Source of the DNA: Solirubrobacterales bacterium
GTDB lineage: Bacteria > Actinomycetota > Thermoleophilia > Solirubrobacterales > 70-9
NCBI GenBank assembly: GCA_025936755.1
Contig: JAICSS010000005.1
Location: 62,001 to 126,000, forward strand
Direction of reading: 5' to 3'
DNA: 64,000 nucleotides
Under the pieces are notes generated by a model. That model had not been told where the DNA came from. It ran no database searches and saw only the letters and a list, made by a program, of their open reading frames with translations. How positions within the stretch are numbered: position 1 is the stretch's first letter; each line of letters begins with the position of its first letter. A program made the translations under genes and the position numbers. Below are positions 23,480 through 31,734 of the stretch, in pieces.

Positions 23480-23521
23480 CTTCCGACTTTTGCCCCACCC
23501 CAGTGGGGACAAAGTCGGAAG
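23480..23521. terminator. Long-stem hairpin after clpX
   Basis: CTTCCGACTTT (23480-23490) pairs with AAAGTCGGAAG (23511-23521); CCCCAC/GTGGGG continues the stem inside. It starts 3 bp after the clpX stop and ends 9 bp before the valS -10 box. Confidence 0.7.
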
Positions 23522-23529
23522 CGGCTATC

Positions 23530-23535
23530 TAGACT
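23530..23535 (+). promoter_or_regulatory. Leaderless-type -10 box (TAGACT) of valS
   Basis: TAGACT ends 6 nt before the GTG at 23542; no SD and no T-box leader. Confidence 0.55.
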
Positions 23536-23541
23536 CGGCGC

Positions 23542-26109
23542 GTGGACGCCGGGCAGCGGAAAAAGCTGGAGGAAACGACGCGGTACGACCCGACCGAGAT
23601 CGAGGCGCGGATCTTCGCGGAGTGGATTGAGGGGGGGTATTTCCACCCGGATGCGGAGGGGTCGGCGGAGGAGAACTTCTCGGTGGCGATCCCGCCGCCG
23701 AACGTGACCGGGGCGCTGCACATGGGGCACGCGCTGAACGGGTCGATGCAGGACGCGCTGGTGCGGATGAACCGGATGCGGGGGCGCAACACGCTCTGGA
23801 TCCTCGGCACCGACCACGCCGGGATCGCCACCCAGGCCGTGGTCGAGAAAGAGCTGAAGAAGGAAGGGGTGAGCCGCCACGACCTCGGCCGCGAGGCCTT
23901 CGTCGAGCGGGTCTGGGAGTGGAAAGCCGAGTACGGCTCGCGGATCGTCGAGCAGTACAAGCGGCTCGGCGCCTCCTGCGACTACGAGCGCGAGCGCTTC
24001 ACCCTCGACGAGGGCTACGTGAAGGCGGTCTACCGCGTCTTCAAGCAGCTCTACGACAAGGGCTACATCTACCGCGACAACTACATGGTCAACTGGGACC
24101 CCGGTTCGCACTCGGCGATCTCCGACCTCGAGGTCGAGAACCGCGAGGTCGAGGACGCCCTCTATTCGATCGATTACCCGGTCGAGGGCTCCGAGCGGGT
24201 GCTGACCGTCGCCACCGTGCGGCCGGAGACGATGCTGGCCGACACCGCCGTCGCCGTGAACCCGGGGGACGAGCGCTACGCCGACCTCGTCGGCAGGTTC
24301 TGCGTCCTGCCGCTGGTCGGGCGCCGGATCCCGATCATCGCCGACGAGCACGTCGACGTCGAGTTCGGCACCGGGGCGCTGAAGATCACCCCCGGCCACG
24401 ACCCCAACGACTTCGAGATCGGCCGCAAGCACGGGCTCGAGGAGATCGGCGTGATCGGCCCCGACGGGCGGATGACCGAGGAGGCGGGCGAGTTCGCCGG
24501 CCTCACCGCGGCGGAGGCGCAGGAAGCGGTCGTCGCGGCGCTGCGCAGCGAGGGCCGGCTCCGCGCCGAGGAGCCCTACACCCACTCGGTCCCCTTCTCG
24601 CACCGCTCCGGCGAGCGGATCGAGCCGCTGATCTCGCTGCAGTGGTTCTGCCGCATGGACGAGCTGGCCCGGCCGGCGATCGAGGTCGTCCAGCGCGACG
24701 AAGTGAGGATCGCGCCGTCGCAGTGGAAGCGGGTCTACCTCGACTGGATGCGGGAGATCCGTCCCTGGTGCATCTCCCGCCAGCTCTGGTGGGGGCACCG
24801 GATCCCGGTCTGGTACTGCGACGCCTGCGAGGAGACGATCGTCGCCGAGTCCGAGCCCGAGCGCTGCGGAGCCTGCGGCGGCGAGCTGCGCCAGGAGGAG
24901 GACGTCCTCGACACCTGGTTCAGCTCGGCGATCTGGCCTTTCGCCACCCTCGGCTGGCCCGACGACACCCCCGAGCTGCGCGCCTTCTACCCGACCAGCT
25001 TCCTGACCACGGCACGGGAGATCCTCTTCCTCTGGGTGGCGCGGATGATCATGACCGGGCTCGAGTTTCCCGGGGCGATCCCCTTCCGCGACGTCTACGT
25101 CCACTCGGTGATCCAGGCCCGCGACGGCCGCCGGATGTCGAAGAGCCTCGGCACCGGGATCGACCCGCTGGAGGAAATCGACGTCCACGGCGCCGACGCG
25201 CTGCGCTTCGGCCTGCTGGCGATGTCCTCGACCCAGGACGTGCGCTTCTCCGACGCCAAGGTGCAGCAGGGCCGCGACCTCGCCAACAAGCTTTGGAACG
25301 CGAGCCGGCTGATCCTCCTGAACGCGGCCGAGGCCTCGCCGGCGCCGCGGCCGACCTGCGTCGAGGACCGCTGGCTGCTCTCGCGGCTGGAGCGCACGGT
25401 CGCCTCGGTGACCGGGAAGCTCGAGACCTACGACTTCGCCCACGCGGTCGGGGAGGCCTACTCGTTCTTCTGGCGCGACCTCTGCGACTGGTACCTGGAG
25501 ATCGTCAAGCCGCGGCTCTACGACGGCGAGGAGGAGGTCGCGGCGACGCTCCTCTACGCGCTGGAACGGGTGCTGGGCCTGCTGCACCCGCTGATGCCCT
25601 TCGTCACCGAGGAGATCTGGAGCTACCACCCGGCCCGCCAGGGGCACCTGGCGGTGCACTCGTTCCCGGGCGCCGACGAGTCGCTGATCGACCCGGCCGC
25701 CGAGGACGACGTCGAGGGCGGGATCCGGCTGACCCAGCGGCTGCGTGCCTGGCGCGACCTCGCCGGGGTGCCGGCGGGGAGCGTCCTCAGCGGGTTGCTC
25801 GACGGGGTGAGACCCCCCAACTTCGTCGGACGCCTCTCGAGGTTTGAGTTCGCCGATGCGATGGCCGGGGGTTCACCGGAGGCGGTCGCGTCGGTAGGCC
25901 CGATCCGGATCCTGCCTTCCAACCAGCTCGATGCCGCCGCTGTCACCGAGCGCCTCGACAAGCGCCGAGAGGAACTGCAGGCCGAGGTCGAGCGCGGCGA
26001 GCGCAAACTCGGCAACGAGAAGTTCGTCGCCAAGGCTCCGTCCGAGGTGGTCGAGGAGGAGCGGGGAAAGCTGGAGCGCTACCGCAACGAACTCGCCGAG
26101 CTGACCTGA
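23542..26109 (+). CDS. valS: Valyl-tRNA synthetase
   Basis: 855 residues. Class I signatures: PPPNVTGALHMGHALNG (HIGH equivalent HMGH) and RRMSKSLGTGIDP (KMSKS equivalent MSKS). The editing CP1 insertion (about 190-340), anticodon-binding helical domain (VGEAYSFFWRDLCDWYLEIV) and the C-terminal coiled coil (RLDKRREELQAEVERGERKL) are all present, typical of ValS and not IleS. It charges tRNA-Val. GTG start just after a TAGACT box. The stop overlaps the apparent CTG start of folC as CTGA. Confidence 0.97.
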   Translation: MDAGQRKKLEETTRYDPTEIEARIFAEWIEGGYFHPDAEGSAEENFSVAIPPPNVTGALHMGHALNGSMQDALVRMNRMRGRNTLWILGTDHAGIATQAVVEKELKKEGVSRHDLGREAFVERVWEWKAEYGSRIVEQYKRLGASCDYERERFTLDEGYVKAVYRVFKQLYDKGYIYRDNYMVNWDPGSHSAISDLEVENREVEDALYSIDYPVEGSERVLTVATVRPETMLADTAVAVNPGDERYADLVGRFCVLPLVGRRIPIIADEHVDVEFGTGALKITPGHDPNDFEIGRKHGLEEIGVIGPDGRMTEEAGEFAGLTAAEAQEAVVAALRSEGRLRAEEPYTHSVPFSHRSGERIEPLISLQWFCRMDELARPAIEVVQRDEVRIAPSQWKRVYLDWMREIRPWCISRQLWWGHRIPVWYCDACEETIVAESEPERCGACGGELRQEEDVLDTWFSSAIWPFATLGWPDDTPELRAFYPTSFLTTAREILFLWVARMIMTGLEFPGAIPFRDVYVHSVIQARDGRRMSKSLGTGIDPLEEIDVHGADALRFGLLAMSSTQDVRFSDAKVQQGRDLANKLWNASRLILLNAAEASPAPRPTCVEDRWLLSRLERTVASVTGKLETYDFAHAVGEAYSFFWRDLCDWYLEIVKPRLYDGEEEVAATLLYALERVLGLLHPLMPFVTEEIWSYHPARQGHLAVHSFPGADESLIDPAAEDDVEGGIRLTQRLRAWRDLAGVPAGSVLSGLLDGVRPPNFVGRLSRFEFADAMAGGSPEAVASVGPIRILPSNQLDAAAVTERLDKRREELQAEVERGERKLGNEKFVAKAPSEVVEEERGKLERYRNELAELT

Positions 26110-27359
26110 TCGACTCCGACGCATATCTGGACTCGCTGGAACCGGTCGGCTGGCGGCTCGGGCTCGAGCGGATGCGCAAGCTGACGACGGCGCTCGGCCT
26201 GCCGCAGCACCGCTTCGCCTCCGTCCATGTCGTCGGGACCAACGGCAAGTCCTCGGTGACGCGGATGACCGCGGCGCTGCTGGAAGCGCACGGCCTCCGC
26301 GCCGGCGCCTCCGTCTCGCCCCACACCGAGCGCTGGTCGCAGCGGACGCTGGTCGGCGGTGAGGAGATCGAGCCGACGCGCTGGGCGCAGGCGGTCGAGC
26401 AGGTCGCCCGCGCCGCCGAGGGAGTGAACCGCAGCCTCGAGGAGGGGGAGGCGGTGACCCAGTTCGAGGCCGCGACCGCGGCGAGCTTCGTCGCCCTGGC
26501 CAGCGCAAGGGTCGAGGCGGCGGTGATCGAGGCCGGCCTCGGCGGCCGGCTCGACGCGACCAACACGATCCCCTCCAAGGTCACCGTCCTCACCTCGATC
26601 GGCCTCGACCACACCGAGTGGCTGGGGGAGACCGAGGCTGCGATCGCGGCCGAGAAGATGGCGGTGCTGCGCGACCAGACGACCCTGGTCCTGGGCGAGG
26701 TCTCCGCCGAGGTGGGGGAGCTGGCCGAAGCGACGGCGCGGGACCGGGGGGCGCACCTGGTCCGGGCGCCGGCCGATCCGGGGGCCGCGGTGCGGCTGCG
26801 GGCGCCGGGGGAGTTCCAGCGCCGCAATTTCGCGATCGCCCGGGTTGCGGCCGAGGCGTTCCTCGGCCGCCCGCTCGAGCCCGATCGGGTCGCAGCGGCC
26901 GCCGCCGCCGTCACGGTCCCGGGGCGCCTGGAGCAGATCGCCGAGCGCCCGCCGGTCTTCCTCGACGCCGCCCACAACCCCGCCGGCGCCGCGGCCCTGG
27001 CGCGCTCGCTGCCGGCGCTCGCCGAAGGCAGGGGCGTGGTCGCCGTCCTCGCCGTCCTCGCCGACAAGGACGCGGCGGCGATGGTCGCGGCGCTGGCGCC
27101 TGTCCTCGACCGCGCCGTCTGCACCGAGTTGCCAGCGAGCGCCCTGGAAGGACACGGCCGCCCCGGCGCCCGCTCGCGCCCCGCGGCGGAGCTGGCCGCC
27201 GCCTGCGAGGCGGCGGGCTTGCAAGCCGAGGCCGAGGCCGATTTCGGCTCGGCGCTGGCACGCGGCAGGGCGCTGGCCGCGGAGGGGCCGGAGGGCCTGC
27301 TCCTCGTCGCCGGTTCCCACTATGCAATCGCCCCCGCACGGGCGCTGATCGCGGCTTGA
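26106..27359 (+). CDS. folC: Folylpolyglutamate/dihydrofolate synthase; apparent CTG start
   Basis: 417 residues counted from the CTG at 26106, which overlaps the valS stop as CTGA, the same geometry as the ATGA/GTGA overlaps elsewhere in the window. The conserved N-terminal helix (AYLDSLEPVGWRLGLERMRK) lies upstream of the first ATG (26172), so a start there would cut into the fold; no ATG/GTG/TTG is available further upstream. VVGTNGKSSVTRMTAALLEA is the P-loop, GLGGRLDATNTI the omega-loop region, and DAAHNPAGAAALARSL the C-terminal domain signature. It adds glutamate to folates. Confidence 0.94.
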   Translation: MIDSDAYLDSLEPVGWRLGLERMRKLTTALGLPQHRFASVHVVGTNGKSSVTRMTAALLEAHGLRAGASVSPHTERWSQRTLVGGEEIEPTRWAQAVEQVARAAEGVNRSLEEGEAVTQFEAATAASFVALASARVEAAVIEAGLGGRLDATNTIPSKVTVLTSIGLDHTEWLGETEAAIAAEKMAVLRDQTTLVLGEVSAEVGELAEATARDRGAHLVRAPADPGAAVRLRAPGEFQRRNFAIARVAAEAFLGRPLEPDRVAAAAAAVTVPGRLEQIAERPPVFLDAAHNPAGAAALARSLPALAEGRGVVAVLAVLADKDAAAMVAALAPVLDRAVCTELPASALEGHGRPGARSRPAAELAAACEAAGLQAEAEADFGSALARGRALAAEGPEGLLLVAGSHYAIAPARALIAA

Positions 27360-27377
27360 CTGTGCGAGGATTCGGGC

Positions 27378-27503
27378 ATGGATCGCCCTCGCAGCGCCGG
27401 TTCCGAACTGCTCTCGATGATGGGGCTCGTCGCCGCCGTCGTCGCGATCGTGATCCTCGTCTTCTTCGGCGTCGGCTACCTGTTCGGAAGGCTTTTCCTC
27501 TAG
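27378..27503 (+). CDS. Small single-helix membrane protein
   Basis: 41 residues: a polar start (MDRPRSAGSELLSMM) and one membrane helix (GLVAAVVAIVILVFFGVGYL) ending FGRLFL. The ATG lies 18 bp after folC. Codon usage fits a coding gene and the hydrophobic pattern is unbroken. The function is unknown; the charge pattern suggests N-terminus inside. Confidence 0.6.
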   Translation: MDRPRSAGSELLSMMGLVAAVVAIVILVFFGVGYLFGRLFL

Positions 27504-27577
27504 CGACAGGGTTAGCGTCGCCCACGGCGAAGTAGACTGCCGCCCCCTCGGCGCGCCCCCAGCCACAAATCTTGCCT

Positions 27578-28192
27578 ATGCCTCTAGCGATCTTCGGCAT
27601 CACCAACGACGGCCTCAATCTGGTCGCCACCCTCTTCCTGCTGATGCTGGTCGTGCTCTGGCTGGCGCTGATCGTCTACACCTACCTCGACGCCCGCCGC
27701 CGCATCTCCGACCCCTTCCTCGTCGCCTGCGCCACCGTCGCCTCCTTCTTCCCCTTCATCGGCACCGCCGTCTACGCGATCGTGCGGCCGCCGGAGTACC
27801 TGGAGGACGCCCACGAGCGCGAGCTGGAGATCAAGGCCGCGGAGCTGCGGGTGCGGCAGCTGCGCGACCAGAGCTGCCCCAACTGCGAGTACCCGGTCGA
27901 GAAGAACTACCTGCGCTGCCCCAACTGCCAGCAGCGGCTGAAGGACCCTTGCCCGAGCTGCGGCAAGCCGGTCGACCCTCGCTGGGGGCTCTGCCCCTAC
28001 TGCGAGACCAGCCTCGGCGGCGGCGAGCGGGCGCGCCGCAAACGTAGGAACCCCGAAGAGCGCCCGCCGCAGCAGCGCCAGGCGCCGCCGCGCCGCAGGA
28101 AAGCGCCGCCGGAGGCGGAGCAAGGGGACTCGGAAACCAAAGAGCAAAGGAGCCCCCGCCGTGAGCCGGACCCTGATCCTCGTCAAGCCTGA
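27578..28192 (+). CDS. Membrane protein with double zinc-ribbon domain
   Basis: 204 residues. Two N-terminal hydrophobic segments ([40 protein letters not shown]), then a charged helix, then CxxC pairs at [22 protein letters not shown] and CPYCETS, forming two zinc ribbons like the DZANK type, and a Pro/Arg/Glu-rich tail. It is probably anchored in the membrane with ribbons inside the cell; no function is known. The ATG at 27578 is chosen over the TTG at 27572. The last 32 bp overlap ndk. Confidence 0.78.
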   Translation: MPLAIFGITNDGLNLVATLFLLMLVVLWLALIVYTYLDARRRISDPFLVACATVASFFPFIGTAVYAIVRPPEYLEDAHERELEIKAAELRVRQLRDQSCPNCEYPVEKNYLRCPNCQQRLKDPCPSCGKPVDPRWGLCPYCETSLGGGERARRKRRNPEERPPQQRQAPPRRRKAPPEAEQGDSETKEQRSPRREPDPDPRQA

Positions 28193-28568
28193 CGCCTTCG
28201 AACGCGCCCTCACCGGCGAGGTGATCGCCCGCTTCGAGCGCAAGGGGCTGCGGATCGCCGCCCTGAAGTCGATGCGCGCCAGCGAGGAGACCGCCAACGA
28301 GCACTACGCCGAGCACTCCGACAAGCCCTTCTTCGGCGAGCTGGTCTCCTTCATCACCGGCGGCACCCTGGTGGCGATGGTGCTGGAGGGCGAGGAAGCC
28401 GTCAAGGCGGCGCGTCAGCTGATCGGCGCGACCAATCCGGTCGAGGCCGCTCCCGGCTCGATCCGCGGCGACTTCGCGCTCGAGGTGACCTTCAACATGG
28501 TCCACGGCTCCGACTCCGAGGAGTCGGCCGAGCGCGAGATCGGGATCTGGTTCCCCGAGCTCTCCTGA
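28161..28568 (+). CDS. ndk: Nucleoside diphosphate kinase
   Basis: 135 residues, normal length. [19 protein letters not shown] opens the ferredoxin-like fold; His115 in NMVHGSDS is the phospho-histidine; Lys in LVKPDA and Arg/Asn in [17 protein letters not shown] complete the site. It balances NTP pools by moving phosphate from ATP. GTG start inside the previous gene. A CTCTCCTGA repeat follows, at the stop and again 14 bp downstream where maf begins. Confidence 0.96.
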   Translation: MSRTLILVKPDAFERALTGEVIARFERKGLRIAALKSMRASEETANEHYAEHSDKPFFGELVSFITGGTLVAMVLEGEEAVKAARQLIGATNPVEAAPGSIRGDFALEVTFNMVHGSDSEESAEREIGIWFPELS

Positions 28569-28578
28569 CGGACCTCTC

Positions 28579-29124
28579 CTGAAGCTGGTCCTCGCATCCG
28601 GATCCCCGCAGCGGCGGGAGATCCTGCAGAAGCTGGGCCTCGAGTTCGAGGTCCTCGTCCCCGGGGTCGAGGAGCTGACCCGCGGCGATCCCGAGCAGCT
28701 CGTGGTCGAGAACGCGCGGCGCAAGGCGGCGGCGGTGCGAGGCGAGCTCGTGATCGCCTGCGATACCGACGTCGTCCTCGACGGCGAGGTCCTGGGCAAG
28801 CCGGAGAACGCGGAGGAGGCGCGCGCCTACCTCGACCGCATGTCCGGCCGCGCCCACACGGTGATGAGCGGACTGGTGGTCGTCGCGGACGGCGAGGAGC
28901 GGAGCGGGCTGGAGAAGACCGAGGTGGTCTTCAGGCGACTCTCCGCGGAGGAGAAGGAGCGCTACGTCGCCTTCGGCGAGTGGCGGGGTCGCTCGGGCGG
29001 CTACGCGATCCAGACCCTCGGCTCCTCGCTGGTGGAGCGCCTGGAGGGCAGCGTCTCCAACGTGGTCGGGCTACCGGTCGGCCTGCTGGCGGAGCTGGCA
29101 CCCGCTCTGTTCGAGCAGCGGTGA
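28579..29124 (+). CDS. maf: Maf-type nucleotide pyrophosphatase; apparent CTG start
   Basis: 181 residues from the CTG at 28579. The essential N-terminal motif KLVLASGSPQRREIL begins at the second codon, and the only canonical start in frame (GTG 28702) would delete it together with the first 40 residues. The domain continues with LVIACDTDVVLDGEVLGKPE and YVAFGEWRGRSGGYAIQ. Maf proteins remove pyrophosphate from dTTP/UTP-type or modified nucleotides and can arrest septation. It lies 10 bp after ndk with no SD. Annotated from a canonical start it would look like a truncated protein. Confidence 0.92.
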   Translation: MKLVLASGSPQRREILQKLGLEFEVLVPGVEELTRGDPEQLVVENARRKAAAVRGELVIACDTDVVLDGEVLGKPENAEEARAYLDRMSGRAHTVMSGLVVVADGEERSGLEKTEVVFRRLSAEEKERYVAFGEWRGRSGGYAIQTLGSSLVERLEGSVSNVVGLPVGLLAELAPALFEQR

Positions 29125-29181
29125 GCCGGACCCCCTACCGCGGCTGACGACACCCAGCGTGCAGCCCCTGCAAAGCCGGAT

Positions 29182-29232
29182 TTTGCGGCTCTGCGATGAT
29201 TTGCGGCCTGGAAGGTCGAATCGATCCGCAAA
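29182..29232. promoter_or_regulatory. Upstream region of the mre operon with TTTGCGG repeats
   Basis: TTTGCGG occurs at 29182-29188 and 29200-29206, and its complement CCGCAAA at 29226-29232, in the 124 bp between maf and mreB. The pattern of direct and inverted copies suggests a binding site for a regulator of rod-shape genes. Confidence 0.4.
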
Positions 29233-29248
29233 GGGCTTGTGATTGGGC

Positions 29249-30289
29249 ATGCTCAGTCGTTTGATCCGCCTCGGTGGCCGCGACATGGCCGTCGACCTCG
29301 GAACCGCAAACACGCTCGTTTACGTGCGCGGGCGCGGAATCGTCCTCTCGGAGCCCTCGGTGGTCGCGATCGACTCCCTCAGCGGCCAGGTCCACGCCGT
29401 CGGCGTCGAAGCGAAGCGGATGCTGGGTCGGACCCCGGGGACGATCACCGCGATCCGGCCGCTCAAGGACGGGGTGATCGCCGACTTCGACGTCACCGAG
29501 CAGATGCTCCGCCACTTCATCATGTCCGTCCACTCCAGCCGCTTCGCCCACCCGCGGGTGGTCGTCTGCGTTCCCTCCGGCGTCACCGGAGTCGAGAAGC
29601 GCGCGGTCGAGGAGGCCTGCCTCTCGGCCGGCGCCCGCCAGGCCTACCTGATCGAGGAGCCGATGGCGGCGGCGATCGGCGCCGGGCTGCCGGTGGCCGA
29701 GCCGACCGGCTCGATGATCGTCGACGTCGGCGGCGGCACCACCGAGGTCGCGGTGATCAGCCTCGGCGGCATCGTCGTCTCGCAGTCGATCCGGGTCGGC
29801 GGCGACGAGCTCGACGAGGCGATCGTCGCCCACTGCAAGCAGAACTACAAACTGGCGATCGGCACCCAGACCGCGGAGGAGGTGAAGCTCGAGGCCGGCT
29901 CGGCCTCGGCGCTGCCGGAAGAGGTGCGGACTGAGATCCGCGGCCGCGACCTCGTCTCCGGCCTGCCGAAGACGATCGAGCTGACCTCGGAGGAGGTGCG
30001 GGGGGCGCTGGAGGAGCCGGTCAGCCACATCGTCGCCGCGGTCAAGGAGACGCTCGACCGCACTCCCCCGGAGCTCGCGGGTGACATCATGGACCGCGGC
30101 ATCACCCTGGCCGGGGGCGGCGCGCTCCTGCAAGGCTTGGAGCAGCGCCTGCGCGACGAGTGCCAGATGCCCTGCCAGCTGGCAGAGTCGCCGTTGACGT
30201 GCGTGGCGGTCGGCTCGGGCATCTCGCTCGAGGAGGTCGAGACGATCCACCGCGCCGGTCGGAACAACGGAGCGCGACCCCGGCGCTAG
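29249..30289 (+). CDS. mreB: MreB, actin-like rod-shape determinant
   Basis: 346 residues, typical. Actin-fold phosphate loops: [20 protein letters not shown] and [19 protein letters not shown]; the adenosine motif is [16 protein letters not shown]. It makes membrane-bound filaments that guide the elongasome encoded downstream. ATG 29249; TTG 29243 is possible. C-terminal extension [12 protein letters not shown]. First gene of mreB-mreC-mreD-mrdA-rodA. Confidence 0.97.
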   Translation: MLSRLIRLGGRDMAVDLGTANTLVYVRGRGIVLSEPSVVAIDSLSGQVHAVGVEAKRMLGRTPGTITAIRPLKDGVIADFDVTEQMLRHFIMSVHSSRFAHPRVVVCVPSGVTGVEKRAVEEACLSAGARQAYLIEEPMAAAIGAGLPVAEPTGSMIVDVGGGTTEVAVISLGGIVVSQSIRVGGDELDEAIVAHCKQNYKLAIGTQTAEEVKLEAGSASALPEEVRTEIRGRDLVSGLPKTIELTSEEVRGALEEPVSHIVAAVKETLDRTPPELAGDIMDRGITLAGGGALLQGLEQRLRDECQMPCQLAESPLTCVAVGSGISLEEVETIHRAGRNNGARPRR

Positions 30290-30336
30290 CCGGCCGCAGC
30301 CCCAATGCGAACCACCCGAGAACTTAGGTCCACAAC

Positions 30337-31185
30337 GTGTATCGAAAGCAAGTACGCCGCCGCCGGGCGGTGCTCGCGCTGCTGATAGTCGGCTCCTTCG
30401 CCCTGCTGACCCTCACCTACGGGCAGGGGTCCAACGGCATCCAGCGCGGCGTCAGCACCGTCTTCAACCCGATCCTCTCGGTCGCCGACCGGGCGCTGAA
30501 GCCCGCTCGCGACCTCGTCAACTGGTTCGACGAGACCTTCGACGCCAAGGGCCGCAACGCGCGCCTGCACTCCGAACTGGAAGCGGCGCGCGAACAGGCG
30601 GTGGGGGCGAAGGCGGCGCTGGAAGAAAACGAACAGCTGCGCAAGCTGGTCAAGCTCGACGACGGCGGCGCGATCCCGGGCGGCTACACCGAGGTGACCG
30701 GCCGCGTGATCGGGCGCTCGCCCACGGTCTGGTTCGCCGACGTGACGATCGACGTCGGCTCCGGGGACGGGGTCGAGGTCGACGACCCGGTCGTCAACGG
30801 CGACGGGCTGGTCGGCAAAGTCTCCGCCGTCACCGGCGGCTCGGCGCGGGTGACGCTGATCGCCGACCACTCAAGCGCCGTCGGGGCGAAGATCGTCCCC
30901 GAGGGCGCCCAGGGGGTCTTGAAGCCTTCGGTCGGCGATCCCGGGGACCTCATCCTCGACTTCCTCAGCTCCGAAAAGCTGATCGGCAAGGGCCAGGACG
31001 TCGTCACCTCGGGCTGGCGCGGTCAGGGGATCGAATCGGACTACCCGCCGAACCTGCCGATCGGCGAAGTCGTCGAATCCCCGCTGCTCGAGCAGGAGGC
31101 CCAGCAGCAGGTCCACGTCCGCCCCTTCGCCGACCTGCGCGACTTAGACATCGTTCAGGTCCTGACCGGAGGATCTCGCGGGTGA
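30337..31185 (+). CDS. mreC: MreC, rod-shape protein
   Basis: 282 residues. N-terminal membrane helix (VLALLIVGSFALLTLTYG), coiled coil about 65-105 (ARLHSELEAAREQAVGAKAA) and two beta domains (VTGRVIGRSPTVWFADVTID; GDGLVGKVSAVTGGSARVTL). MreC links MreB to PBP2 in the periplasm-like zone. GTG start; a TTAGGT lies 7 nt upstream. It overlaps mreD by 4 bp (GTGA). Confidence 0.95.
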   Translation: MYRKQVRRRRAVLALLIVGSFALLTLTYGQGSNGIQRGVSTVFNPILSVADRALKPARDLVNWFDETFDAKGRNARLHSELEAAREQAVGAKAALEENEQLRKLVKLDDGGAIPGGYTEVTGRVIGRSPTVWFADVTIDVGSGDGVEVDDPVVNGDGLVGKVSAVTGGSARVTLIADHSSAVGAKIVPEGAQGVLKPSVGDPGDLILDFLSSEKLIGKGQDVVTSGWRGQGIESDYPPNLPIGEVVESPLLEQEAQQQVHVRPFADLRDLDIVQVLTGGSRG

Positions 31186-31730
31186 TCCTCACCCCCAACA
31201 TCCTCGCCCGCCTGGTCGCGATCCTCGTCGGCGGCGTCATCCTCCAGCTCACCTTCTTCTCCCGGGTCGCCCTCTTCCACGTCAGCCCCGACCTGCTGCC
31301 GGCGCTGGTCGTGGTCCTCGGCCTCCTCGGCGGCTCCCTCACCGGCGCCGTCTGCGGCTTCTCGGCCGGCTTCCTGCTCGACTGCCTGCTGATCGTGCCG
31401 CTCGGCGGCGGCTCGCTCGTCCTGCTCGCCGTGGGCTACCTCGCCGGCCTCTTCCGCGAGCGCTTCGAGATCCACAGCCCGCTGGTGCCGCCGCTGCTCT
31501 GCATGGGGCTGACCCTGTTCGCCGAGCTCGGCTTCGGCGCGGTCGAGCTGATGCTGGGCCTCGACGCGCCGGTCAGCACCCTGGTCATCCGCGACATCCT
31601 GCTGAAGAGCATCTTCGCCTTCTTCGGCGGCTGGGCGATCTACGTCGGGGCGCGGCGGGCGCTGCGGCCGGCCCTGGTCGAGGAGCCGATGGCGCGGCGC
31701 CGCAGGCGACCGTCGTGGTCGGGGGCCTAG
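31182..31730 (+). CDS. mreD: MreD, rod-shape membrane protein
   Basis: 182 residues with about five membrane helices (ILARLVAILVGGVILQLTFF; LLPALVVVLGLLGGSLTGAV; GFSAGFLLDCLLIVPLGGGS). GFxxGxxxD is the MreD signature, here GFSAGFLLDC. It sits in the membrane with MreC and RodA. GTG start overlapping mreC. The last 20 residues are basic (MARRRRRPSW). Confidence 0.93.
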   Translation: MILTPNILARLVAILVGGVILQLTFFSRVALFHVSPDLLPALVVVLGLLGGSLTGAVCGFSAGFLLDCLLIVPLGGGSLVLLAVGYLAGLFRERFEIHSPLVPPLLCMGLTLFAELGFGAVELMLGLDAPVSTLVIRDILLKSIFAFFGGWAIYVGARRALRPALVEEPMARRRRRPSWSGA

Positions 31731-31734
31731 GGCC

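Noticed and set aside
23478-23541. T-box or other riboswitch upstream of valS
   Set aside because: The gap is 64 bp, only a simple hairpin, with no T-box sequence (TGGN near AGGGTGGNACCGCG).
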